Shown here: in pieces, positions 19,419 through 38,354 of the stretch
Numbering within the stretch: position 1 is the stretch's first letter
Layout of the letters: each line of letters opens with the position of its first letter
Assembly: GCF_040436345.1 (NCBI RefSeq)
Contig: NC_133220.1
Span: 4,330,436-4,394,435 of the forward strand
Reading direction: 5' to 3'
DNA from: Pagrus major
Taxonomy: Eukaryota; Chordata; Actinopteri; Spariformes; Sparidae
Length of the DNA: 64,000 bases
The notes under the pieces: model-generated
Told to the model about the DNA's origin: nothing
What the model saw: the letters and a program-made list of their open reading frames with translations, nothing else
The model's database searches: none
Program-made: the position numbers and the translations under genes

Positions 19419-20825
19419 TCACCGACTGGCTTGTTTTGTTGTCACAGAGACGTTCGATGGTAATATTTTCAGTTGGTGTTCACTCTTATTACTAATGTAT
19501 GGAAACAGTCTGTCAGTGAAGGTGTGTGTGAAGGTGTGTATGTGTGTGTTTGCATCAGGATCGGAGAACCACAGTTTTCCTTTGTCCCAGTCCAGATGAA
19601 CTCTGATCCTCTGGAGCTTCTTCCTCACTGGGAGGACGGTGGAGTGATCTGATGGGGAGACGGCTGCATATTCACCATCAGATAACTCTAATCGCCACAA
19701 CCCGGACTTGATGTCTCCCTTCCTCTGGGCAGACTCTGCTGCCACACCCAGGACCCAGTCTGTGCTGTCTCCAACCTCGACATCCCAGCTGTGAGTCCCT
19801 GAGTCAAAGCCCTCAGAGCCGAGGACGATGCAATAAAAGTCAAACCTCTCTGGATTATCAGGAAGCTTCTGTCTCTCTCCACGTCTCACACTGGTCAGAT
19901 CTTCAGACAGGAGGAGTTCTGGATGAGCAGAGTTTGGATCCAGAATCACAGGAGCGTAGGAGACCGTCTCCTTCATCTTGTTCCAGATGTTGAAGCTCAG
20001 GTTGCCCAGGTGTTTGGCCACGTCTATCAGAGCTCCTGAGAGCAGCTGTGGATCCTCCAGCAGGGGGCGCTGCTGGACTCTCTTCACTGCAGCCTTGTAG
20101 TTCTGCAGGAATGAGACGTCTTCAGCTCTCAGCTCCTCCTCTGTGGCTCTGATTGCTTCTGAGAGAGCTGCTATGTCTTTACTCAGAGCTTCATACTTCT
20201 TCCTGATCACTTTACTTTTTTGCTTCTCCTCCCCCCTCAGAGCAGAGATCCTGGCCTCCTCTTCCTCTTCTAGAAACTGATGAAGCTTCTTAAACTGCCC
20301 TTTAATCTGCTTCTCTGTGTGTCGGGCCTGAAACTTAATGTGTTTTGCTGTCTGATCAATGTTTCCTTGAATTTCTCTGTAGACCTTCAGTTTCTCCTGT
20401 AAGGGCTTCAAGGATTTTTGGAGCTCCTCTTTGTGATCATGTGCAGCTTCATCGACGGGTCTGAATCTGTGGTTGTTGTGTGTTTTTGAGTCCCTGCAGA
20501 CGACACACACCGGCTGCTGATGGTCCAGACAGAAGAGTTTGAGTTTCTCTCTGTGCTGCCTGCAGAGAGCCTCTGCTGAAGCTGAAGCTCTCTGATCTCT
20601 CTGCAGTACGAAGCTCTCACACAGGTTCTTTAACACCAGGTTACGAGGTGGATCGCTCATTAAAGGTCTCTCCTTACAAACCGGACACTCATTTATCTGT
20701 TTCTCTCTCCACCATCTCCGCACACAGTCTCTACAGAAGCTGTGGCTGCACATCAGGACGACAGGATCTTTAAAGATGTCATGGCAGACGGGACAGGAGA
20801 AATCCTCCTCTGAACAAGAAGCCAT
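19419..20825 (-). CDS. TRIM family E3 ubiquitin ligase, TRIM35/A33-like (copy 2)
   Basis: Intronless 468-residue paralogue of the gene at 16400-17779, same strand, with about 1.6 kb between the two. The RING spans Cys11-Cys50. The B-box 2 is complete: Cys88, His91, Cys99, His102, Cys107, Cys110, His116, His119. A coiled coil follows at about 132-250 and a PRY-SPRY domain at about 290-468 ([30 protein letters not shown]). The coiled-coil end and PRY start are identical to copy 1 over 238 nucleotides, while the RING and SPRY tips differ. It is expected to ubiquitinate targets chosen by its SPRY domain, and the target is unknown. A TTTATT at 19118-19123 could serve as poly(A) signal, but it lies about 300 bases away. 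Confidence 0.95.
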   Translation of the reverse strand: MASCSEEDFSCPVCHDIFKDPVVLMCSHSFCRDCVRRWWREKQINECPVCKERPLMSDPPRNLVLKNLCESFVLQRDQRASASAEALCRQHREKLKLFCLDHQQPVCVVCRDSKTHNNHRFRPVDEAAHDHKEELQKSLKPLQEKLKVYREIQGNIDQTAKHIKFQARHTEKQIKGQFKKLHQFLEEEEEARISALRGEEKQKSKVIRKKYEALSKDIAALSEAIRATEEELRAEDVSFLQNYKAAVKRVQQRPLLEDPQLLSGALIDVAKHLGNLSFNIWNKMKETVSYAPVILDPNSAHPELLLSEDLTSVRRGERQKLPDNPERFDFYCIVLGSEGFDSGTHSWDVEVGDSTDWVLGVAAESAQRKGDIKSGLWRLELSDGEYAAVSPSDHSTVLPVRKKLQRIRVHLDWDKGKLWFSDPDANTHIHTFTHTFTDRLFPYISNKSEHQLKILPSNVSVTTKQASR

Positions 20826-20989
20826 TTTCTCTTTGTGTGAAGCGAGAAACTACACACCGTGCAGGACGCCGGAGCAGGAAGAGAGACAGTTGTGTTTCCT
20901 CTTCTGCTGTAACAACTTCCCTCAGTTACTTTCACTGTTTGTTTTCCAGTCAGCAGCACGTTGAAGTGAAAGGAGTCAGTATTCCAGTG

Positions 20990-23890
<2,901 letters not shown>

Positions 23891-23897
23891 CCCTACT

Positions 23898-23948
23898 ATT
23901 GGTTGGCTCTCGACCAATCATATTGCCTGTGGTCGCCCACTATACAAT
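23898..23948 (+). promoter_or_regulatory. Candidate promoter of the DNase gene
   Basis: ATTGG at 23898 and CCAAT at 23914 form a pair of inverted CCAAT boxes. A TATA-like TATACAAT lies at 23941-23948. They sit just upstream of a segment ending in a clean donor at 24092. The link to the DNase gene is by position and strand only. Confidence 0.35.
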
Positions 23949-23969
23949 GTTTTGCCCCCTGAGCAGTGA

Positions 23970-24092
23970 CTTCAGTGTGAAGTCCTCTCTTCTTCTCTAC
24001 TTCATTGAATCCTCAGTGAGACTCACAGACTCACCTGATCGCCGGTCCTGTCAGCAGCAGCAGCAGCAGCAGCAGATCTCCTCCTCCTGCAG
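23970..24092 (+). other. Probable 5' untranslated exon of the DNase gene
   Basis: Ends CTCCTGCAG/GTGAGAAAC, a strong donor at 24092/24093. The start-codon exon of the DNase gene opens with an acceptor (TTCTCTGCAG/CCAAC) at 29340, so an upstream noncoding exon is required, and this is the best candidate on the strand. It contains an eight-unit CAG run (24052-24075). The start boundary is a guess. Confidence 0.4.
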
Positions 24093-27000
24093 GTGAGAAA
24101 CAACCCGTCCTCTTGTTTTCTTGTCCTCACGCTGAGCTGCATACCAGAGAGGCTTTCCACGTCTACAAGACAATGAAACAGCTTAGATCCCTCTGTGGGC
24201 CTAAAACAACAACAATCGCAGTGAAGTCATTCAGGTACAGGTGTGAGGTGGTGGAAGTTTACCAGCTTTTTTCATGACATGGAAGAAGGATTTAAATGCT
24301 TAATTTAACAAACTAAAACATGGAGAGTAAAACTGAACGTGTGGAAATAAAATGTGACTCAGCGTCAGCAGTGGAAAGTCCAACTTCAGGTGTCTCAGCT
24401 GTGAAATTAAACATAAAGCACGTAGGTACTTATGTGCATTTAATGTGGCTCAGTCCAGAAATTCACACACAGGTAGATGAGATCATTAACCAGGTATCAT
24501 CTAGATTACATTTTCCTTTTGAGTTTAATCCTCTGGAAAGTATCTGTGACGTACACGCTGCCTCACCTGAACTCAACGGATAAACTGTCAGAGGATCTTC
24601 TGTGGCACCGTGAGTTGAAGATGACGACATCTGTTTCAAATCGTCTTTATTGTGTTCGACAGCTTCTCCCATTGAGGCTCACACATGCCTTCTTAAAGAG
24701 GCGTGAGTGGGTTTTCCTCTGCAGGGAGCCCCGTTATAGATTTAAAAGGAGATGACGAGGCTGAAATCATATTAAAGTGTTCATTAACATTTCTGTGGAG
24801 GATAAAGATTCATGTTTGTGTTGTTGTCTGGTTGTTTTTGCGTCTGTTAGTCTGATTGTTGCAGTCAGCTGTTGTTCGGGTCAGACATTTGAGTTTGTGC
24901 CTCAACTGTTGAAGGTAAATTTAAAAAACAAAGGACTAAAAGAAAGAAAGTCATCACGGATACTGTTAAGAAGGGTGTCAGAGTGAATTGATCGATGTGG
25001 TACAGTGTCAATAATACAAATCAACTTGGAGATAACAGAAAAAAAGTTGAAGAATTATTATTATTATTATTACGATTTGTCTTGACGAGCTGAGACAGAG
25101 TTGTTGGGTCAGTGATGCTGTTTTCTCTGAGTTCAGACGTTTTGGAGATATAACAACATGTTTAATGAGCTCATCTGGTGTCAAATGTTAAAATTCGACC
25201 TCAATCTCCATCAAATAAAAGCTGTGAAGTAAAAAGTTGAAAGTCTTTCAAAATGAAAATACACTAAAATCTGACAGAGTGACTTCACTCATCAGGATCC
25301 AGCCTGCGGTCTCTCTGTCTCTGGTGCAATATGTGAGAACTGTCAAATTCATACTGCAAAAAGGAGAAACTGCTGCTGCCGTAAATAATCAGAATATAAT
25401 AAAACGTAAATTATGAAGTAATTTCATACTTTAAAGTACCCTGCAGTATTTAAAGCAGTTAAAATGAACCCAACTTCCCCTTTAATTATAAATAATTATC
25501 CTGTTCTATTATATATATTCTGAAATCTGCCATCCACAGTACGAGTACTTTTACTTTTAGTACAGTAAAATATTCAAAGAAGGATTTAAGTATTTCTTCA
25601 CTGTTGAAGACCTGAGTTCTTCTTCACCCGCTGAATGAATGTGGTCGACAGTAAGAGATAATAACAGTGAAACCTGAAGCTCCGGTGAGCTGCAGTATGC
25701 AGCGTTTCACAGACTGTGTTTCTTTGTTCAGATATTTGAGTTTTACTGCTGGCGACAGGCAGACGATCAGATGTTTACGTCACTACATTGTGAAAACAGG
25801 TGGATTAAAAATGGAGAGACAACTTTGGAGTTCAGAGATCCGTTGATCCCAAATATTAGTGTGTTTGTCCTGAGAATGGTGCCAGAGGAAAGGTCTGATT
25901 GAAGGGTTTATCCTCATAGTGCCCATTGTTAATGTAATGTTTAACATGTTAGCTTGTTAACATCATCATCAACGTACTGTGCAGGGCAGACAGATGAGCT
26001 GCTGGACGAGTAGAAATGTGGAGATTTATCACAAATGACTTATGTTATGACTGTCGCTAACAAATCTCTTTAGCCGCCGTTCAAATCCTGACTTTTGTCC
26101 GTCAGGAGTGAAGGAAGAAGTTGTGTGACGTTACAGAGCCTCAAAGTGCAAACGAGGAGGAGGTGTGAGACAGAGGAGACCACAAAGTGTCTGAGGCCGC
26201 CGTGTGTTTCCTACCAACAGTCAACATTGGTTTCTTTTACACTAACTATGTTTCTTTAGCCAAAACCAAACCAAACCTTAACAGTGTCAAATCAGAAACT
26301 GAACACTTTAAACACTGATTTTTACTTGTTTTCCTGAGGATGAAAGTGCCAGAAATTGCAATATTGATTCTGAAGGTGTTGATAAATTGTAGTAACACTG
26401 TGTAAAATCACACCAGGTCTGCCAGACACTTCCCGGTCTGCAACTATTTAACAGAATTTTATATTTCCGAATAAGTTCACCTCCCGGGGGAGCAGAGCGA
26501 GAGATGTTTACCGACAAATTTAAGAGACTTAAGACTTAACATGTGTAAAGTCCTTTACAGAAGAGAACAACAATAATTATATTTTATTGTTTAGTTTGGA
26601 GGAAAAGCCAACGGATCGCTAAAATAATGTGGATTCAGCCTCGGGGGATCATGAAGACCGACTTTTAAAATACCAACATACTTAGACATCCAGATTGGTT
26701 AATATCGATCATAAAAAGAAGAATTTCTGGAGCTGTTCATCGTGGGTTTACCAACAGAAACACGATCAGACCATTACATTGATTTAAGGGTCACAATTAG
26801 ACGTCAGACTGAGGAAAATGATGGTTCCCTGAAGTCACAAAACATTTCAGAAAGAGTCATCAGTCAACACCATCAGCTCTGAGAAACTCTCCCAGTTATT
26901 TATGTTGATACTGATCCAACCAATCCTTGTTTGTTTAGAGGCTGAAGGAATGCTTTGCACAAGTCGTAACAGTCTTCAGGTTTTGGTTTCACCTCTACCT

Positions 27001-29226
27001 ATACTTGAAAGTACAACCTGAAACTGGTTCTGTTCCTCCTCCAGCCGGAGAGAGATCAAAATTCAGACATCACGTTCACAGTTTCAGCCTGCAGGACGTC
27101 ACTCGTGTGTGAATCACCGGCGAATGAAAAGAATCGGCTGCAACAGTCTTGAGTTAACACAAGAGGTTAAACTGGTCAGGCGGACACTGAAATCTGATCC
27201 CGGTGTTGTAAAAACGTCATCTGACTTTGTGTGTGTTGACATGTTGTGGCTGGAGTCAGCTGCAGTATTAGGCTCCTAATCACCCGTCTGAGGAGCAGGA
27301 CAAATACAAACCAGTCTGACGACCTCTGCAACACACATGCAAACACGCCGCCACAGGGCATTTTGTTGTTTTCATAAGTTTTCACGTGTCAAACCGCAAC
27401 AAGCAACCAGGGAGGGACAACAGGGAGGGAAAAACAACGGACGTGTAGCTTCAAGGCTGCAGCTAAGACTTACTTTCAGTATTTGTTAATCTGCAGCATT
27501 AATTAAAGTTTATTCTAAATCAATCTCAACTCAAACACCAGAATATATTTTCGAATTTACAATAATGCAAACCACAAATATACTGAAACTTACTTGGTTA
27601 GGGTTCGGAAAAGATAACCGGCTCTGACGCCACAGACAGATTTGTCCCAACAAAAAAAAAATCCAGTGGTTTCATGCTCACAAATGTTGAAATGCCGTCT
27701 CAAACAGTCGCCTCTCTGCAAAAGCAAATATTTAAATACTGCCTTGAACTGTGGTTCCTCTCCAGAGGTTTCACGCTCACAAATGTTGAAAGCATCTTTC
27801 ACAGGGGTTCTCGTTGAAACAGATATCCAGTGGTTTCACAGATGTTAAAACTGCATCTTGAACAGTGGACTTGCTAAGAAAATATCCAGTGGTTTCATGC
27901 TTACCAATATTGAACCACTGTCGACTACTGGTCCCTCTTTTTTTAAAAAAAAAATCCAGTGGTTTCATGCTTACAAATGTTAAAATATCATCTCCAACAG
28001 TGGTCCCTCGTTAAAAAAGTTTTCAGTTTTCATACAAAATTTGACACTTCAGAACGTTTAACATCAGAAACTTTTAGACTTTCACTGAAGAACTTTTCTT
28101 CTGGTTGACTTTCACTTTCACAAAATTAATATTTGGACACGATATCTTTACTTTTACTCAGGTATGACTTCTTTTTCTTCCAGTTTTACTTTAATTTCAT
28201 TTTTTTAACAGTCCTGAAACACATGTATTCACAGACTGAAGGTTGTTATTTGTACATCTGTGTGGGTTTTTTTCACCAACACAGACTTTTTTTTAGAGAT
28301 GAAAGCTACATACCAGGGTGGGTCGAGTCTATAGGGGACAGACTGGTGCTTAAAGCTCAATATACAGTGTTTCAGTGCAGCATATCGTGTGTTAACATAA
28401 AGCAGATGGCTGAACAAAGATCACAGGAGACCGGCTGATGATGGGGGGGATTTGAGAAGAGGCCCCTTGAATACACGGTGACCTGTTAGAACAAGTCCTG
28501 AACCGTCCCCTCAGCTGTTTGTTGAAGCATCTCAACAGGAGTTCATTTAGAAAGAAGCTAATTACTGTAATTACTAACAATTGTATTCATTTATCTACTT
28601 CTGTATTTTGTTCTGATTATTCATGATATATAGTCCAACATGTTACTTACGCTGCCATATTTCTACAGTAGCCCAGAACGGACAAACCGAACACGAGCTC
28701 GCTGCTGAGATGAGAGATGAACACACACTAATAACTACTAATTTAACATGAACCTCTCCATTTCATTTTCCAAAATCACACTAAACCAGTTTCTCATATG
28801 TTCCTGTGATCCATTATAATTTTTCACCCTCATCTTTTATCTTCAGCTGTTCCTGGCTTCTTCTTCTCTGATGATAATTTAGCTTTTTAAACAATTAATG
28901 AGAGAAATTACCCCAAAAACTGTTCTTCATTAAAAACACCTCTAATGTAATCAAACTGTCTTTGAACGTCTTCATATTTCCTCGTGCTTATTTTCACATG
29001 AACAGCGTCGTCAGCGCGGTTTGTTTCTTACCCTGAAGTAATGAACACACACACATCTGCTGTGTAAAGTCGGCCTCAATGAAACACGGTGCCAATGTTT
29101 TCATAGCGTGTACTTATCACTATAACAAGCGTGTTTTCATTGTGCACAGTGTGAATACTGTAGCCTGTCAGACGGGCCTCAGGCGAGGAGAGCTTAAGGA
29201 GCTGTCGAGTTTTGTGAGGCGCTGTT

Positions 29227-29277
<51 letters not shown>

Positions 29278-29339
29278 CAGCTTGTTTGATGTAATACCAC
29301 ACATGCCTGAGCAGCCTCTTTCTCTCCTTTTCTCTGCAG
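24093..29339 (+). other. Probable first intron of the DNase gene
   Basis: No coding exon is supported. It holds a diverged fragment related to the element at 53062 (about 25480-25600), a degenerate tandem repeat (27655-28024), a second such fragment (28130-28165) and a CA run (29228-29276) next to the acceptor. An 87-codon open frame at 24320 has no family resemblance and no splice support. Confidence 0.4.
27655..28024. repeat. Degenerate minisatellite, about five units of 60-90 bases
   Basis: Units share ATCCAGTGGTTTCATGCT, then ACAAATGTTGAAA and a variable ACAGTGG...CCTC tail. Repeats of the core occur near 27660, 27765, 27824, 27882 and 27953. The minus strand gives a repeated FNICEHETTG-like peptide in changing frames, which is a consequence of the repeat rather than evidence of a protein. 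Confidence 0.75.
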
Positions 29340-29344
29340 CCAAC

Positions 29345-33168
<3,824 letters not shown>

Positions 33169-33479
33169 ACCCAGGAGGTCCAGATCCTTTCAAAAACACC
33201 CAACAGAACATTAAACTTCTCACATAACCCGTTACCTGCAGAACCAGTCTGTAGGTAAACAAACCAGTGTTCAGTCTGACCGTCACACCGGACGCTGCAG
33301 ACGTTCTGGGTGCACAATCCTGCATCGTTGCTCACGTTTGATCCTCTGGACGACTGCTCGTGTACCTCTCCAATATGAACCGACACATGTGAACTCTTAT
33401 CAGTTAGTGTTTTGACTTTTTGACTGAATCAAGCCATCAAGTTGTCCGTCCTGTTTCCTCTACGCTGCACACAAGATGA

Positions 33480-33485
33480 AATAAA
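33480..33485 (+). promoter_or_regulatory. Poly(A) signal of the DNase gene
   Basis: AATAAA 312 bases after the stop codon. No other good hexamer is seen between the stop and this site. Confidence 0.5.
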
Positions 33486-33499
33486 ATATGAAAGCTGGC

Positions 33500-35480
33500 T
33501 CATTTTTTAAAGGCCTTTGTTTGGCATGTTTTCATTTTACCCATCTTTTTTAAAACAATGTGTTAGATCAGCAAGTGGATTTAGAAACTTAAAACATTAC
33601 GTAGAAATTTGCATTTTGCATGATGTGGCGCCCCCTACAGTTTTCTGACTGCAACACCACTGTTGTAAACACAAATCCCAGGTCTGTAACAATCTGTCAG
33701 ACGTAATGTAGGTGTGAACTACAAACAAAGCTCATTACATCATAACAATGTTGTGTTTCAAACTTGTTGCAGTAAACGTGCGTTACGCTGTGATCCTAAC
33801 CTCTCACTGAAGTGCAGAAACAAGTGAGAGACGCTATTCACCCTGTTACAACACACCGAGCCATCAACATGATTTTAAAGCGGTTATCTTTAAAAGGTAA
33901 AAAAGTTACATAATGCTGCTTTAAAAATCAGTTTCTTAACAATTTGCATTGAAAGAGCCTTATGTGTTGTCCATCAGCTGCAATTACTGTACTGTACTCA
34001 ATCACCCTCGTGCCTCTGTAAAGACTGTATATCCACAAACCCAATCATGTTGTAAAAATAAACACATCTTAAGCTATATTGTTAGTGTTTTTCCTAAAGT
34101 GTCTCTAATATTTAGTCTGTCCTCAAACAATACAACTGTAATGAAGGTAGGATTCATTGCAAGCTCCAAGCTACTGTGACAAGGCGAGGTTTACTGGATA
34201 TTAAATGTTAATCTGCAATTTTCTGTTGATGTCCCGGTAATATGTGAATGTTACTGCAACATCTACTATAAAACTGGTGGCAGAATAGTTGCATCTCTCA
34301 TGTGATCGATTACAACTTAGCTAACCTAACAGGCTGCAGCACGCTGTGTGCTGAGAACCATCAGTTACTGATGAGCAGAAAAAAGGATGCAGGCTGAATC
34401 CCAGTGAGTTTAACTCGTCTCCCGTTGTATCGTCCACTAGACCATTTCGACAGCAGACATTTAGGTGTGTCAAAGCAGGAAAAGAACAGGTGTAATTAAT
34501 AACAACTCACCCCCGGGCTCCTGGTGGTGTGTGTGTTGCCTCACTGGGATCCTTGTGGAGCTGAGCCATCGTTAACAAAGTTAGTTTCACCTGTGCTTTT
34601 CCTGCTATGACATGTCAAAATGTCTGCCCTAAAAAAGGTCTCCTGGAGCCACAAACCCAAAGCATCTACAGTATATTTGACAACCTGGTGATGAGACTCA
34701 GCAATCAACTACCTTTCTCTAGAATCAGTTGCTGTGAAGTTATTGTTGATACTCACACATGAAAGGGCCTTATATAGACTATATCCCCATCATGTCATTT
34801 TTTTAAGTTATGCTGTCATTTGATTATCCTCACACAGTACAATTTTAAAACCCTTCCAAAATGACCATGAAACAGAGTCAACATCTCTCTGAACATCACA
34901 ATCTTTAAGATATGAATCATTCCAGGACTGATGTGTAAGACTGTGTCCAATAAACTGGTAAATTAACATTTCTTTAAACCAACAAACATGCTGTTTTTTT
35001 CCCTACCAGTATATACGAAACTGACTCTGTGCCAGTTCTGCAGTCAAAGTAAAGTCACCCTGTGGTGTTTTTATGACCAGGTGGTGAAGTGACACATCGT
35101 TTTACCGCTCGACAGTTAGTGGTGGTAATAATACAAGAAATGGAGCAATGTGCAAACCACCAGATATGAATACAGAAGCAATGAAGGTCTCAAAATATTC
35201 CAAAAAGCTTCTTTGCAAATATGTTACCAGGGAGGAAATGTTTGTTCAGCCCCAAGGAGACACCCCGAGCGTAAACATAACTATCTTTAACACAGACATG
35301 TAAATCAAGTCTATCGTGTCTCAAAAATACACCTGCTGATTGTCAGGAGACTTCATTTATCATTTTCATTGGTTTGTAAAAAACAAGAACTCTATAAATT
35401 ACTTTAATTGGTCTGATGGTTGAGACTGTTGACGGATTCATTTCCAAATAACAAAAACTAAAATGACAAGCAGTAATTAC
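33500..35480. other. Intergenic between the DNase gene and tma7
   Basis: Ordinary AT-rich sequence with no supportable exon. The convergent genes end at about 33500 (plus) and 35480 (minus). Confidence 0.55.
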
Positions 35481-35486
35481 AAAAAC

Positions 35487-35492
35487 TTTATT
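35487..35492 (-). promoter_or_regulatory. tma7: Candidate poly(A) signal of tma7
   Basis: AATAAA on the minus strand (TTTATT on plus), about 500 bases beyond the tma7 stop codon. Confidence 0.4.
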
Positions 35493-35994
35493 AGTATCTC
35501 CCTCTTTACAATACAACAAATATCTGAAGAAAAAAAAAGAAGTTGGGGTGAGTTGTGTTTCTGATGGTTAAACATGGGTATAAAACAAAAAAAATGGAGG
35601 AAATCAGGATTATTTTTACGCTTTACGTTTCTAAAGCCGCAGACCTTTAATTGTAAACTGCAGATTTTGGTCAGAGTGTACGACTGAGTGACTGTTCTCA
35701 ACAACAAACACCACAGTGTGACACCTGGAATTACATCCCATCAGGAGTTATGATGTGTGTAGCAAGGCCTGACTGGCGACAGATATTCCTGTCTTTTAAA
35801 ATCCTCAAAACTAAATTCAATTTCTGTACATTTTCACTGGTGGAGGGGGTCGTCACCAGGGCAGGTTTTGAGTTTGATGAGGTTCATGTCAAACAGAGCA
35901 AAACAAACTAGAGTCTTCTTAGCGAGCATACGCACATCGCAGACGCAGGAAGCGAGGCCGGGGAGCAAACAGACATCATCGCCAGATTCAGGTT

Positions 35995-37415
<1,421 letters not shown>

Positions 37416-37620
37416 GATTAAACCGGGTCACAGTCGTCCAAAGGGAGGAAATAAGAGTATCTTTGTCGCGCACACGGCCGTTTGTCTGTCTGATCCGCGC
37501 TGCTAGGACCCCTGTGAACTCTGACCCGGAAGTGGAATGACCGTCGTGCGCCTGAACTAAAACTCGGCCCGGCTGTTTCATTTGGCATCAAGATGCTAAC
37601 TACCATCGTGTGACATGCGT
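37416..37620. promoter_or_regulatory. Bidirectional promoter of tma7 and ccdc51
   Basis: The two genes are head to head. An ETS-type motif CCGGAAGT lies at 37526-37533 in a locally GC-richer stretch (GTCGCGCACACGG, TCCGCGCTGC, CTCGGCCCGG) without a TATA box. This layout, together with ETS sites, is typical of shared promoters. The same gene pair is divergent in human. Confidence 0.6.
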
Positions 37621-37645
37621 GCTTCGACAACATTGAAGAAGACAG
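37560..37645 (+). other. ccdc51: Probable noncoding first exon of ccdc51
   Basis: Ends GAAGACAG/GTATATAT at 37645. The next exon opens at 38273 after TTCTCACAG and contains the start codon. The 5' boundary is not visible. Confidence 0.4.
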
Positions 37646-38354
37646 GTATATATATTGTCACACCTTGTTATTTTAGTGAGTGAGCCTGTTGTAGGACGTC
37701 ACAGACGTTCACACAACTAAAAAGTCAGTTAACCGGCGACTGTTAGCAGTGTGGAGCTAAAGCTAGCTAGCTAGCTGTGAATGGAGTAGGGGAGAGGACA
37801 GAGCAGTCAGCTAACCTTGGAAGAAAAATTGCAACGTAGCTCAAGTTATACTAATGAAGTTAAACCCTGTAAACTTTATCCTCCTCCAGTCTGCCTAGTT
37901 TACATATGAGGACAGTTGTATTGGGAAATAAATCACACATCATGCTGTAACCAATCAGAGTGCACATCATGTGTGTTTTGTAAATTTGGGAGCAGTGACA
38001 ATCGTTTTTAGTTGTGGATACTGTGTAATTAAAATCTAATCCACTTTAAATTGAAGTTATGACACTTAAATGAACGGTGGACTAAGGTTAATGTTCTTTA
38101 TCTTTATGGCTTCTCTGTTCACAGTTCAGTTTTGCAGCTGATAGTAAAAATGAATGATTTTCCTCTCAGATCTGTTTTCATTAAATCATGTAATGAATGT
38201 TGTTTGTTCTAATAAGTGTCCATTGCCATGTCATCTCAACATATTTCTTTTTTTTTACTGTTGTTCTCACAGGTGCCTGTTCCAGTGTCGGCTCTGTAGC
38301 TGCAGTGAAACTGAAGCTCTGACAGTTTTCAAGCTTCGACTGCAGCACTTCTCA

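Noticed and set aside
23899-24096. Small protein with a glutamine run
   Set aside because: The glutamines come from a CAG run in a probable 5' untranslated exon. The frame crosses the donor at 24092 and has no family resemblance.
24320-24583. 87-codon frame beginning MESKTERVEIKC
   Set aside because: No motif I recognise and no splice sites or paralogous copy in the window. It may be chance or an old repeat.
27590-27968. Zinc-finger-like array (FNICEHETTG units) on the minus strand
   Set aside because: The Cys and His residues do not make C2H2 spacing, and the units change frame. It is a minisatellite.
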